A stretch of 64,000 nt of DNA from Acidimicrobiales bacterium. Lineage in GTDB: Bacteria; Actinomycetota; Acidimicrobiia; Acidimicrobiales; AC-14. A program made the translations under genes and the position numbers. Each line of letters begins with the position of its first letter. The stretch's first letter is position 1. The stretch is taken from NCBI GenBank assembly GCA_025463925.1, contig JAODBK010000015.1:33029-97028 (forward strand). Direction: 5' to 3'. The notes beneath the pieces are model-generated. The model made no database searches. It was not told the DNA's origin and saw nothing but the letters and a program-made list of their open reading frames with translations. Below are positions 50,242-58,630 of the stretch, one piece after another.

Positions 50242-51828
50242 ATGCCCGAACCGGCCTGGTGGCAGACCGCCGTCGTGTACCAGATCTATCCGCGCAGCTT
50301 CCAGGACACGCCCACGAGTACCTGGCTCGACGGCGGGAAGGCATACCGAGAGAACTACCCCCTTGCATTGGCCGACACCGACGGCGACGGGGTCGGTGAC
50401 CTCGAGGGGGTCCGCCGCCGGCTCGACCACGTCGCGTCGCTCGGCGTCGACGCGATCTGGCTCTCGCCCTTCTACCGGTCGCCGATGGCGGATTTCGGTT
50501 ACGACGTCAGCGACTACTGCGACGTCGACCCGCTCTTCGGCACGTTGGCCGACTTCGACCGCCTCATCGCCGAGGCGCACCAGCGCGGGCTGCGCGTCAT
50601 CGTCGACTGGGTCCCGAACCACTCCTCCGACCAGCACCCCTGGTTCGTCGAGTCGCGCTCGTCACGGGACAGTGCCAAGCGCGATTGGTACGTCTGGCGC
50701 GACGGGTCGCCCGACGAGCCGCCGAACAACTGGCTGGCGGCGTTCGGCGGCCGGGCGTGGACCTGGGACGAGGCCACGGCCCAGTGGTACCTGCATCTGT
50801 TCCTCCCCGAGCAGCCCGACCTCAACTGGGCCAATCCGGAGGTCGAGGCGGCGATGCAGGACACGCTGCGCTTCTGGCTCGACCGCGGCGTGGACGGGTT
50901 CCGGGTCGACGTCGTGCACGCCCTCGGCAAGGACCCGGACGACCTGCCGGACTGGAAGCCGGGCGAGAATCCCAGCCGCGACCTGCCCGACCCGCCGTAC
51001 GGTCACGCCATCCTCCGCCGGCTCCGCACGTTGGTCGACTCGTATCCGGGCGACCGCATGATGGTGGGCGAGGTGTACCTCATGTCCACGCCGCGGGTGG
51101 CCCGCTACTACGGCGAGCACCACGACGAGCTCCACCTCTCGTTCAACTTCCCGCCCCTGTACGCGCCGTGGGACGCGGTGAAGTGGCAGCGGCGGATCGA
51201 GCGCGTCGTCGAAGCAATCGAGCCCGCCGGCTGGCCGACCTGGGTCCTGTCCAACCACGACAACCCGCGCCACCGCACCCGCTACGGCAGCGAGGCTCGG
51301 GCCCGCGCCGCCGCGGTGCTGCTGCTCGGCCTCCGGGGCACGCCGTTCCTCTACGCCGGCGAGGAGCTGGGCCTCGAGGACGCGGTCGTTCCGAAGGGGC
51401 GCGAGGTCGACCCCGGTGGGCGCGACGGGTGCCGCGCCCCCATCCCCTGGGACGGGTCGCCGACCCACGGCTGGGTCACCGCCTCGCCGTGGCTCCCATG
51501 GCCTCCGGACCCGGGCACGCGCAACGCCGAGGCCCTGGCCGCCGACGACCGATCGATCCTGCACCTCTACCGGCGGCTGCTCGCGATCCGGCGGACGTCG
51601 CCCGCGCTCCGGCACGGCTCGTTCGACTGGCTGCCCACGCCCGACGGCGTGCTGGCGTGGCTGCGCCGAGCCGACGGCGACCGCCGGGTCGTCATCGTCA
51701 ACTTCACCACCGACCCGCACGACGTCGCGGTCGACGGCTCCTGGTCGACCGAGGTGACGTCGGACGGCGCGCCGTTCGCCGGCCGGATCGGCCCCGACCA
51801 GGCCGTCATCCTACGAACGCGGGACTAG
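50242..51828 (+). CDS. GH13 alpha-glucosidase (oligo-1,6-/alpha-1,4-glucosidase type) with N-terminal insertion
   Basis: An alpha-amylase-family TIM barrel of 528 residues without signal peptide. Catalytic residues: nucleophile Asp in DGFRVDVVHAL, acid Glu in MMVGEVYL and the transition-state Asp in LSNHDNPRH. VDWVPNHSSDQHPWF and the start WWQTAVVYQIYPRSF fit GH13 alpha-glucosidases. Relatives continue SFxDADGDGIGDL; here about 23 residues (from TPTSTW to NYPLAL) are inserted before ADTDGDGVGDL. Probably degrades maltose, trehalose-related or glycogen-derived oligosaccharides. Its 3' end overlaps RNase D by 18 bp, tail to tail. Confidence 0.92.
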   Translation: MPEPAWWQTAVVYQIYPRSFQDTPTSTWLDGGKAYRENYPLALADTDGDGVGDLEGVRRRLDHVASLGVDAIWLSPFYRSPMADFGYDVSDYCDVDPLFGTLADFDRLIAEAHQRGLRVIVDWVPNHSSDQHPWFVESRSSRDSAKRDWYVWRDGSPDEPPNNWLAAFGGRAWTWDEATAQWYLHLFLPEQPDLNWANPEVEAAMQDTLRFWLDRGVDGFRVDVVHALGKDPDDLPDWKPGENPSRDLPDPPYGHAILRRLRTLVDSYPGDRMMVGEVYLMSTPRVARYYGEHHDELHLSFNFPPLYAPWDAVKWQRRIERVVEAIEPAGWPTWVLSNHDNPRHRTRYGSEARARAAAVLLLGLRGTPFLYAGEELGLEDAVVPKGREVDPGGRDGCRAPIPWDGSPTHGWVTASPWLPWPPDPGTRNAEALAADDRSILHLYRRLLAIRRTSPALRHGSFDWLPTPDGVLAWLRRADGDRRVVIVNFTTDPHDVAVDGSWSTEVTSDGAPFAGRIGPDQAVILRTRD

Positions 51829-52968
51829 GACGAGGCCACCCTTGCCGTCGAACGCCAGCGCGGCGTCGCCGGTCGCCAAGCGGCGGACCGGCTCCCCCAC
51901 CACGTCGTTGCGCCAGCCGGTGGCGAGCCGGCTGTCGGGATCGTCGTTCAGCAGCGCGTGCAGGTCGGCGCGGGTCGCCAGCAGGGCGGCGTCGATGTGC
52001 AGGTCGACCGCGAGCTGCGCCACCCACGCCGCGGCCAACGCCACGGCCGGCCGCATGCGCCGGTCGAGCTCGTCGGTCGACGGCAACCGCAGCTGCTCGG
52101 TCGTCAGCGCCTGGCCGGTGGCGACCGCGGCGAGGATCTCCTTGCCGGCGCCGCCGCCGACCTGGCGACCGTCGACGCCCCGCAGGGCCTTCAGCGCGTC
52201 GAGCGATCCGGGCGGGTTCGACGAGATGGTGAGGATCGCCATGTCCGAGAGGATGAAGCGCACCGGTCGGTCCAGCGCGGCGGCGCGCCGCTCGCGCCAC
52301 GCCGCCAGTGCCTGCGCGACCCCGCGACCCGCGCCGCGGATGTGGCGCACGTCCTTCACCCGCCACCATGCGACATCCGGCTCGCCGGGACCGCGCGGGC
52401 GCACCCGCAACGCCTCGCACTCCTGCTCGGCCCATGCCAGTCGGCCGCGACGATCGAGCTCGGCGCGCAACTGCTCGTGCAGATCCAGCAGGTGGGTGAC
52501 GTCGGACGCGGCGTAGCGCCGCTGGGCCGGATCGAGCGGCCGCCGCGTCCAGTCGGTCATGCGATCGCCCTTCGGGAGTGTGACCTTCACCAGGCTGAGG
52601 GCCAGCGTCGACAGCGACGGGCTCGAGTACCCGAGGAACCCGGCGGCGACCTGGGTGTCGAACAGCTGACGCGGCAGCACGCCGCACACCGTCTGGAGGA
52701 TCTCCAGGTCCTGGTCGGCGGCATGCGCGACGCAAACCGCGTCCGAGTCGAGCAGCACGCTGAGGCCGCTCATGTCGACGGCCAGCGGGTCGATCAACGC
52801 GACCCCGTCGCGCCACGCCAATTGCACGAGGGCGAGCTGTGGCCAGTACGTGCGTTCCCGGTGGAACTCGGTGTCGAGCGCGTACGCCGGTCGGCTCGTC
52901 AGGTCGGCGACGATGTCGTCGAACCTCGCCTGCGAGTCGATCCACTCGCCGGGAACGTCATCCGCCAT
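51811..52968 (-). CDS. rnd: Ribonuclease D
   Basis: A 3'-5' exoribonuclease of 385 residues for tRNA and small-RNA maturation. DEDDy exonuclease residues are in YALDTEFHRERTYWP (Asp, Glu), AHAADQDLEIL (Asp) and RYAASDVTHLLDLH (Tyr, Asp), followed by an HRDC domain (about 205-290) and a helical C-terminal extension. TAGGTT 9 nt before the ATG overlaps the stop codon of the upstream Rieske gene, indicating a separate leaderless transcript. Confidence 0.92.
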   Translation of the reverse strand: MADDVPGEWIDSQARFDDIVADLTSRPAYALDTEFHRERTYWPQLALVQLAWRDGVALIDPLAVDMSGLSVLLDSDAVCVAHAADQDLEILQTVCGVLPRQLFDTQVAAGFLGYSSPSLSTLALSLVKVTLPKGDRMTDWTRRPLDPAQRRYAASDVTHLLDLHEQLRAELDRRGRLAWAEQECEALRVRPRGPGEPDVAWWRVKDVRHIRGAGRGVAQALAAWRERRAAALDRPVRFILSDMAILTISSNPPGSLDALKALRGVDGRQVGGGAGKEILAAVATGQALTTEQLRLPSTDELDRRMRPAVALAAAWVAQLAVDLHIDAALLATRADLHALLNDDPDSRLATGWRNDVVGEPVRRLATGDAALAFDGKGGLVLVPRS

Positions 52969-52977
52969 CCGACCGGG

Positions 52978-52983
52978 AACCTA
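52978..52983 (-). promoter_or_regulatory. Predicted -10 element of rnd
   Basis: TAGGTT on the minus strand lies 9 nt before the rnd ATG. It includes the TAG stop of the Rieske-protein gene. Confidence 0.4.
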
Positions 52984-53835
52984 CTGCTCGCGGCGGCGCA
53001 CCTCGACCTTGTCGCTGACCAGCCGGGCGTCGTACGCCGGTTCGGGCGCTGTCGCCGGACCGTGCACCACCTCACCGGTGGCCAACCGGAACATGCTGCC
53101 GTGCCACGGGCAACGGACGCACCCGTCCACCAACTCGCCTTCGTCGAGCGGTCCGCCGGCATGGGTGCACGTCGCCGACAGCGCGTCCACCCGGTCGCCG
53201 CGGCGACGGAGCACGAGCGCGACCCCATCGGCTTCGACGCGCACCAAGCGGTCCTCCGGCAGGCCCGAAGCCGCGAGCACCGTGACCCAGTCATGCGGGC
53301 CGTGCTCGCGGAAGGTGGCGTTGACGCCGATGCCCTTGGTGAAGGTGAGGTGGGCGCCGAGGTACCCGCCGGCGGTCATCGCGCCCATGCCGATCAGCGC
53401 TTGGGCGACGCCGCGGGCCCGCTGGCCCCGCTTCCGGCTCCAGTACGACTTCGCGTAGAACCCGAGGCCGACGGTGTTCGCGAGTGCGTGAACGACGCCG
53501 AGCCGGCGCGTCTCGCCGGTGGTCTCGGACCAGTCGGCCAACCCGGCGGCCGCAGTCGGCACCGCCGAGAGGAGGCCGAGCGCGAGCAGCCGGTCGGCGG
53601 ACCGGCGGCCTCTCCGCCCACCGACGACGTCGACGATCGACGCGCTGGTGAAGCAGCCGATCGGGATGTCGGTCAGCAAGGGGTGCAGCGGGTGGCCGAG
53701 CCACGTGCCGGAGAGCGCGTCCTTGGCGACCGTGCCCGGCGGCAGGGCCCGGTGCGCGGCATCGGCCAGCGGTGCGGCGACGCGGTCGATCACTCGGAGC
53801 CGCTCGATCCGCGTCACCAGATCGTGCATCAGCAT
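52981..53835 (-). CDS. Rieske [2Fe-2S] protein with DUF2231 membrane domain
   Basis: A protein of 284 residues: N-terminal DUF2231-like membrane domain (LSGTWLGHPLHPLLTDIPIGCFTSASIVD, four hydrophobic helices to about 165) fused to a C-terminal Rieske domain with ligands in CTHAGGPLDEG and CPWHGSMF. Probably a membrane-bound electron carrier; the partner is unknown. The ATG at 53835 has GGGGAGG 6 nt upstream; the longer upstream frame is ignored. Confidence 0.9.
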   Translation of the reverse strand: MLMHDLVTRIERLRVIDRVAAPLADAAHRALPPGTVAKDALSGTWLGHPLHPLLTDIPIGCFTSASIVDVVGGRRGRRSADRLLALGLLSAVPTAAAGLADWSETTGETRRLGVVHALANTVGLGFYAKSYWSRKRGQRARGVAQALIGMGAMTAGGYLGAHLTFTKGIGVNATFREHGPHDWVTVLAASGLPEDRLVRVEADGVALVLRRRGDRVDALSATCTHAGGPLDEGELVDGCVRCPWHGSMFRLATGEVVHGPATAPEPAYDARLVSDKVEVRRREQ

Positions 53836-53906
53836 GGGCGCCTCCCCGGTGGTCTCGGTCCCCCTATGTTTGACCCGGCGGCCGGCAGCGCACACTTCGG
53901 GCATCC

Positions 53907-56057
53907 ATGACCAAGCAGCCCGCTCGGTGGCGGGCCCGTCTCCGAGCCCTGCAGTGGGGGCGCATCGCCGCGGGCCTCGCCCTGGTCCTCGCCATCGTCG
54001 CCTTCGTGCCACCGCTGCGGCGGGCCGCGGCCGACGCCGCCAGCAAGGTCATCCTGTTCGTCGCCGCGCCCCTCGCGCCGAGCGTCGGCAACTTCAACTC
54101 CATCTCGGCGAACACGCGGATCGTCGCCGCTGACGGGTCCGAGATCGCGCAGCTCAACGGCGGCCAGGCGCGCAAGCCGGTGACGCTGGCCGAGCTGCCG
54201 CCCCACGTGGTGCACGCGGTCCTCGCCGCCGAGGACGCCGACTTCTACCACCACGGGGGCGTGGACCTCGTCGCCATCGCCCGGGCCGTCGGCGCCAATC
54301 TCCGCGGCGCCAAGGTGCAGGGCGGCAGCACGATCACGCAGCAGTTGGCGAAGCTCAACTACACGGGATCGCAACGGACCGCGTTCCGCAAGTTCAAGGA
54401 ACTGCTCTACGCGTCGAAGCTCGAACAGCAGTACTCCAAGAACCAGCTGCTCGAGCGCTACGTGAACCAGGTGTACTTGGGGCACGGCGCGTACGGCATC
54501 GGCGCGGCATCCGAGGACTTCTTCGGCGTGACACCGGACAAGCTCACCCCGGCGCAGGCGGCGGCCCTCGCCGGCAAGATCCGCGCCCCGTCGCAGCTCG
54601 ACCCGCGCACCGCGCCGGCGGCGGTGATCCAGCGTCGCGATCAGGTGCTGCACAGCATGCGCAAGCACGGCTGGTTGTCCGACGCCGAGCTGCGGGCATC
54701 GCTGGCCGAGCCGCTCCAGGTGCAGCCGGCCAAGGGGCTCGGCGGCCAGCCCGGGCCGCTCGGTGGCGACGCCGCTCACTTCGTCCAGTTCGTGATCGAG
54801 CAGGCGTCCGGGCTCGACGAGCTCGGCGGCTCGCCGGAATCGCGCGGCAAGCAACTGTTCACCGGCGGCTACACCATCGAGACGACGCTCGATCCCAAGG
54901 CGCTGGCCGCGGCGACGGCGTCGATCCGCGACACGCTCGGTCGGCCCGGCGACCCGTCGACGACCATCGTGTCGGTACAACCCGGTGACGGCGCGGTGCG
55001 CGTCCTCACCGACGGGCTCGACACCGCGAGGGAGTTCCTCGTCGCGACGCACCCGCGCCAGCCGGGTTCGTCGTTCAAGCCCTACGTCTACCTGGCCATG
55101 CTCGAGGCCGGCATCGACCCGCGCTCGGTGCTCGACTCCGGCGCGCCGAAGACGGTCACCGGCGAGTGCCGCCCGCCGTACACCGTCAAGAACTACGAAG
55201 GCCATGGCGGCGGCCCGATGGACATCGACAAGGCCCTGGCCGAATCCGTGAACGCGGTCTTCGCGCAGTTGGCGGCGAAGGTCGGTCCGCCGGCGATGCA
55301 GAAGGTCGCCGAGAGGGCCGGCATCCGCCACGACGAGGTCAACCCGCCGCGATGCCCGATGGCCCTCGGCGGTCTCGACCGCGGGGTGACACCGCTCGAG
55401 CAGGCGGCGGCGTACGCCACGTTCGCGGCGAATGGCACCTACGCCGCGCCCTACGGCATCACGAGGATCACCGACCGCAGAGGCCGCGTCGTCTACCGCC
55501 ACGCGAAGAAGACGTTCCCCGCGTTCCCCGACAAGGAGGTCGGCGTCCTGAACGGCGCCATGCAGGGGGTCGTGGACCACGGCACGGGCACTGCGGCGAA
55601 GCTCGACCGGCCGGTCGCCGGCAAGACCGGGACGACCGAGAACTCTCAGGACGCGTGGTTCATCGGCTACACACCGCAACTCGCGACCGCGGTGTGGGTC
55701 GGGCACCCCGAGGGCGCCGTACCGATGACCAACGTGCACGGCATCAACGTCACCGGCGGCAGCTTCCCCGCCCGGATGTTCGGGTCCTACATGAAGGCCG
55801 CGCTCGCCGGTCAGCCGCCGCTCCCGCTGTTCACCGCGTCGCCCGACGAGCTCGGCCTGAAGCCGTTCCAGGGCACGTTCACCGGCCCGCCATCAATTGG
55901 GACGTCGTCGACACCGGAGAGCACCCCGCCCACCTCGTCGGAGACGACCACGTCGGCACCGGAATCGACGACGACCACCCGGGCGCAGAGCACCACGACC
56001 GCGGCGCCGAAGAGCACGACGACCGCGCCCGCACCGACGACGACTCAGCCGCCGTAG
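53907..56057 (+). CDS. Class A penicillin-binding protein (glycosyltransferase-transpeptidase)
   Basis: A bifunctional peptidoglycan synthase of 716 residues. One N-terminal membrane helix is followed by the GT51 domain (AAEDADFYHHGGVDLVAIARA; GGSTITQQLAK; KFKELLYASKLEQQYSKNQLLERYVNQVYLG) and the transpeptidase domain with SxxK in PGSSFKPYVYLAM, SVN in AESVNAVFAQLA and KTGT in VAGKTGTTENSQDAWFIGY. The C-terminal 60 residues are a Thr/Ser/Pro tail. Ends 13 bp inside the convergent flavin reductase gene. Confidence 0.95.
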   Translation: MTKQPARWRARLRALQWGRIAAGLALVLAIVAFVPPLRRAAADAASKVILFVAAPLAPSVGNFNSISANTRIVAADGSEIAQLNGGQARKPVTLAELPPHVVHAVLAAEDADFYHHGGVDLVAIARAVGANLRGAKVQGGSTITQQLAKLNYTGSQRTAFRKFKELLYASKLEQQYSKNQLLERYVNQVYLGHGAYGIGAASEDFFGVTPDKLTPAQAAALAGKIRAPSQLDPRTAPAAVIQRRDQVLHSMRKHGWLSDAELRASLAEPLQVQPAKGLGGQPGPLGGDAAHFVQFVIEQASGLDELGGSPESRGKQLFTGGYTIETTLDPKALAAATASIRDTLGRPGDPSTTIVSVQPGDGAVRVLTDGLDTAREFLVATHPRQPGSSFKPYVYLAMLEAGIDPRSVLDSGAPKTVTGECRPPYTVKNYEGHGGGPMDIDKALAESVNAVFAQLAAKVGPPAMQKVAERAGIRHDEVNPPRCPMALGGLDRGVTPLEQAAAYATFAANGTYAAPYGITRITDRRGRVVYRHAKKTFPAFPDKEVGVLNGAMQGVVDHGTGTAAKLDRPVAGKTGTTENSQDAWFIGYTPQLATAVWVGHPEGAVPMTNVHGINVTGGSFPARMFGSYMKAALAGQPPLPLFTASPDELGLKPFQGTFTGPPSIGTSSTPESTPPTSSETTTSAPESTTTTRAQSTTTAAPKSTTTAPAPTTTQPP

Positions 56058-56587
56058 TTCATGCGGGTGTCCTCCATGCGGAGGACCGGGGTGTCCTCGT
56101 CCTTCTGGAACGTGGCCGCGCCGATCTCGCCGAAGAACACGGTGTGCCCGCCGACCGGCGCCTCCTGCACGACGCGGCAGTCGAGCCACGCCACCGCCTG
56201 GTCGAGCACCGGCGCGCCGCTCGGAGCGTCGTGGAACGGGAAGCCGTTCATCGTGCTCGCGCCCTCATCGACCTCGACCGGCTTGGTGAACTTGCGGACG
56301 ATGGCGCGGTCCTCGCGGTCGATGAGGCAGAGCGTGAACGAACCGCCGTCGTGGACGAGCTGGTGGGTCAGCGCCTCGCGCTCGACCGCGATGGCGAGCA
56401 GCTTGGGGTCGAAGGAGACCTGGGTCGCCCAATTCATCGTCATCAGGTTGCGCCGCTCCCCCGCCCGGCTGCCCACGACGTACAGACCCGACGGCATCGA
56501 CCAGAGGACACGACGCCTGAGCCGGTCGTACTCGTCCGGGTCGGCGCCGTCCGGGAACGGCCCGACCGGGCCCTCTCGCGTGGGCAT
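56045..56587 (-). CDS. Flavin reductase-like FMN-binding protein
   Basis: A split-barrel FMN-binding protein of 180 residues of the flavin reductase domain family: LWSMPSGLYVVGSRAGERRNLMTMNWATQVSFDPKLLAIAV and the C-terminal FFGEIGAATFQKDEDTPVLRMEDTRMNYGG. It could supply reduced flavin to a monooxygenase or act as an FMN or F420-linked reductase. TAGCGT lies 7 nt before the ATG, immediately beyond the hairpin that ends the upstream gene. Confidence 0.87.
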   Translation of the reverse strand: MPTREGPVGPFPDGADPDEYDRLRRRVLWSMPSGLYVVGSRAGERRNLMTMNWATQVSFDPKLLAIAVEREALTHQLVHDGGSFTLCLIDREDRAIVRKFTKPVEVDEGASTMNGFPFHDAPSGAPVLDQAVAWLDCRVVQEAPVGGHTVFFGEIGAATFQKDEDTPVLRMEDTRMNYGG

Positions 56588-56594
56588 GCCGGCA

Positions 56595-56600
56595 ACGCTA
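56595..56600 (-). promoter_or_regulatory. Predicted -10 element of the flavin reductase gene
   Basis: TAGCGT on the minus strand, 7 nt before the ATG at 56587. It lies 2 bp from the base of the hairpin at 56603-56649, so terminator and promoter are directly adjacent. Confidence 0.5.
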
Positions 56601-56602
56601 AT

Positions 56603-56649
56603 TTCTCCCGCCCCGCGGGCGCGGATTCCGCGCTCGCGGGGAGGGAGAA
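56603..56649 (-). terminator. Long near-perfect hairpin after the VanY-like gene
   Basis: TTCTCCC (56603-56609) pairs with GGGAGAA (56643-56649). After one mismatch CCCCGCG pairs with CGCGGGG, and then GCGCG with CGCGC around a GATTC loop. The 47-nt structure begins 11 nt after the VanY stop and is followed on the transcript by AUU, so it is a probable terminator. Confidence 0.65.
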
Positions 56650-56659
56650 GCCGGAGGGG

Positions 56660-58093
56660 TCAGCCGGGGCCGTAGTACGCGGCGTCGCCGTACTTGACGA
56701 TGCGGCCGTCGGCGGCGGCGAGCCAGTAGCCATGGCCGTCGGGCGTGGCCGCCATCGCGACGACGGGTTGCGCCAGCTTCACGCCGGTGGCGGAGCCGAG
56801 CATGGGCGCGTCGCCGTGGGCGGAGACGGAGCCGTCGGCGCCGGCCAGCCAGTAGCCATGGCCGTCGGGAGTGGCCGCCATCGCGACGACGGGCGCCGAC
56901 CGGCCGGACGCCGACCCGAAGAGGACGGCGTCGCCGAAGGCCATCACGCGACCGTCAGCGGACAGGACCCAGTACCCGTGACCCGAGGGCGTGGGCGCCA
57001 TGGCGACGACCGGCCGGGCCAGCCTCACCGACGACGACGCCGGCGACCCGTAGGCCCCGGCGCTCCCGAGGTTGAAGACGTGGCCGTCGGTGGTCGCCAG
57101 CCAGACCCCGCGACCATCGGGCGTCGCCGCCATCGCGACCACCGGCGTCGCCGGTGGCACCGGGGGAATCGGCCCGACCGCCACGGCGTCCCCGAACGCC
57201 ATGACCGCGCCATTGGCCGACGCGAGCCAGTACCCCTGCCCGCTCGGCGTGCGGGCCGCGGCGACGACCAACCACGCCAGTGAGCCGCCGGCGGATCCGG
57301 CGTCGACCGCGTTGCCGCGATGCACGACGGCGCCCAGACCGGTCACCGTCGCATAGCCCTGGCCATCGCGGCTGGGCAGGAGCGCGACCACGTCGGCGCG
57401 GATGGGCGAGAGGTGGCGGGCGCCACCGTCGCCGACCCACTCCCAATGCCAGGCCTCCGGGCATGCGCTGCCGCCCGGCAGGGCGAAGGCCGGATGGTTC
57501 CAGCCGAATCGGGCCGCCCGGGCGTTGAGGTAACGGTCGCCGGGCGAGCCGAAGGTGACGGTGCCGCCGACGTCGGAGAAGTCGGTGGCCTTCCCCCAGC
57601 CGTGCATCGACGTGCCCTTCGCCGCGCCCGACGGGCTGGTGACGACGGGCGCGGCGCAGGCGCTGTTGCCCTGCGCGGTCACCCGCCGCTGCGCAGCCAC
57701 CTGCCCCGCGAGCGGCCGGTAGCACTCCTTCGCGCCGAGCACCACACCCTCGTCGCGCGCGGTGGCGAACAGCAGGCCAAGGCTCGGCGCCGCCGCCCGG
57801 GCGGCCACGCAGTTCGGTCCCACGCTGACGAGGTCCCGCGCCGGGATCTCCCCGTTGGTGTCGCCGGGCAGCGGCGTCGGCCGGTTGTCCGGCCGGATCG
57901 GCGAGAAGAACGGCGCGACCGCGGTCGACTCCGCAACCGTCGGGACCGGCGCCGCCGGTGCGGTCGTCGGCACCGACGTGGACGGCACCGCCGCGGTCGG
58001 CTGTGGCCGGGCGGGTGCGGCGACGTGCGTGCTCGTGCACCCGCCGGCGACGGCGGCTGCCGCGAAGAGGACGAGCAGAGGACGGCCGCCGAT
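56660..58093 (-). CDS. VanY-like (M15B) D,D-carboxypeptidase lipoprotein with C-terminal propeller-like repeats
   Basis: Zinc peptidase that trims peptidoglycan stems: metal ligands in SMHGWGKATDFSD (His, Asp) and AWHWEWV (His), with catalytic Glu before the last His. Five or six repeats of about 45 residues follow (consensus VVAMAATPDGHGYWLA-ADG-V--FGDA---GS). No ATG, GTG or TTG precedes residue 36, yet the upstream frame encodes a lipoprotein signal (GGRPLLVLFAAAAVAGGC, Cys19). The only fitting start is an ATC at 58093, 6 nt after TAGTCT. Starting at the GTG at 57988 would remove export. The coordinates assume the ATC start. Confidence 0.82.
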   Translation of the reverse strand: MGGRPLLVLFAAAAVAGGCTSTHVAAPARPQPTAAVPSTSVPTTAPAAPVPTVAESTAVAPFFSPIRPDNRPTPLPGDTNGEIPARDLVSVGPNCVAARAAAPSLGLLFATARDEGVVLGAKECYRPLAGQVAAQRRVTAQGNSACAAPVVTSPSGAAKGTSMHGWGKATDFSDVGGTVTFGSPGDRYLNARAARFGWNHPAFALPGGSACPEAWHWEWVGDGGARHLSPIRADVVALLPSRDGQGYATVTGLGAVVHRGNAVDAGSAGGSLAWLVVAAARTPSGQGYWLASANGAVMAFGDAVAVGPIPPVPPATPVVAMAATPDGRGVWLATTDGHVFNLGSAGAYGSPASSSVRLARPVVAMAPTPSGHGYWVLSADGRVMAFGDAVLFGSASGRSAPVVAMAATPDGHGYWLAGADGSVSAHGDAPMLGSATGVKLAQPVVAMAATPDGHGYWLAAADGRIVKYGDAAYYGPG

Positions 58094-58099
58094 CCGCCC

Positions 58100-58105
58100 A
58101 GACTA
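58100..58105 (-). promoter_or_regulatory. Predicted -10 element of the VanY-like gene
   Basis: TAGTCT on the minus strand. The TAG inside it is also the in-frame stop that bounds the upstream end of the gene, so the start must lie within the next few codons; ATC is 6 nt further on. Confidence 0.4.
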
Positions 58106-58148
58106 CGGCCCGCGGCCCCACGCCATTCGGCAACCGGCGCGCGGCCCC

Positions 58149-58154
58149 TACTGT
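58149..58154 (+). promoter_or_regulatory. Predicted -10 element of the gene at 58163
   Basis: TACTGT lies 8 nt before the ATG at 58163, matching the leaderless pattern. Confidence 0.45.
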
Positions 58155-58162
58155 TGCCGCCC

Positions 58163-58594
58163 ATGCGGGTGACGATGCTCCTGGCCGATGCCGCGCAAGT
58201 GGTCGAGAACAAGCTGTACGTCCTCGGCGGCGGGTGGTCGATGACCGGCCCCGACCCGGTGCCGTCGGCGATCGCGATGAAGATCGAGGTCCCGTGGGAC
58301 CAGACCAATGATCGCCACCGGTGGGAGATGGCGCTGCTCGACGCCGACAGCCAACCGGTGTTCGTGCAGGGCCCCGACGGCGAGCAGGCGCTCCTGATCA
58401 ACGGCGAGTTCGAGGTCGGCCGACCGGCCGGAATCGCCGCCGGGACGCCGATCGATCTCGCGCTGGCGATCAACCTCGGGCCGATCCCGCTGCCGGGCGG
58501 GCGGCGTTACGTCTGGGAGCTCACCATCGACGGGCAAGCCCACCCCGACTGGCAGCTCGGCTTCGCCACCCGGCCCGGGCCACCGGCCGCCTGA
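58163..58594 (+). CDS. DUF6941-like unknown protein
   Basis: A beta-rich protein of 143 residues without signal peptide. It begins MRVTMLLADAAQVVENKLYVLGGGWS, the pattern I associate with DUF6941, followed by PSAIAMKIEVPWDQTNDRHRWEMALLDADSQPV. A distant resemblance to the protein at 17929 is possible. The longer upstream frame is ignored because the ATG at 58163 has a promoter-like hexamer and fits the family start. Function unknown. Confidence 0.8.
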   Translation: MRVTMLLADAAQVVENKLYVLGGGWSMTGPDPVPSAIAMKIEVPWDQTNDRHRWEMALLDADSQPVFVQGPDGEQALLINGEFEVGRPAGIAAGTPIDLALAINLGPIPLPGGRRYVWELTIDGQAHPDWQLGFATRPGPPAA

Positions 58595-58630
58595 GGCGCT
58601 CAGCCGCGCGGAACCGGCCGAACCGGCGGA

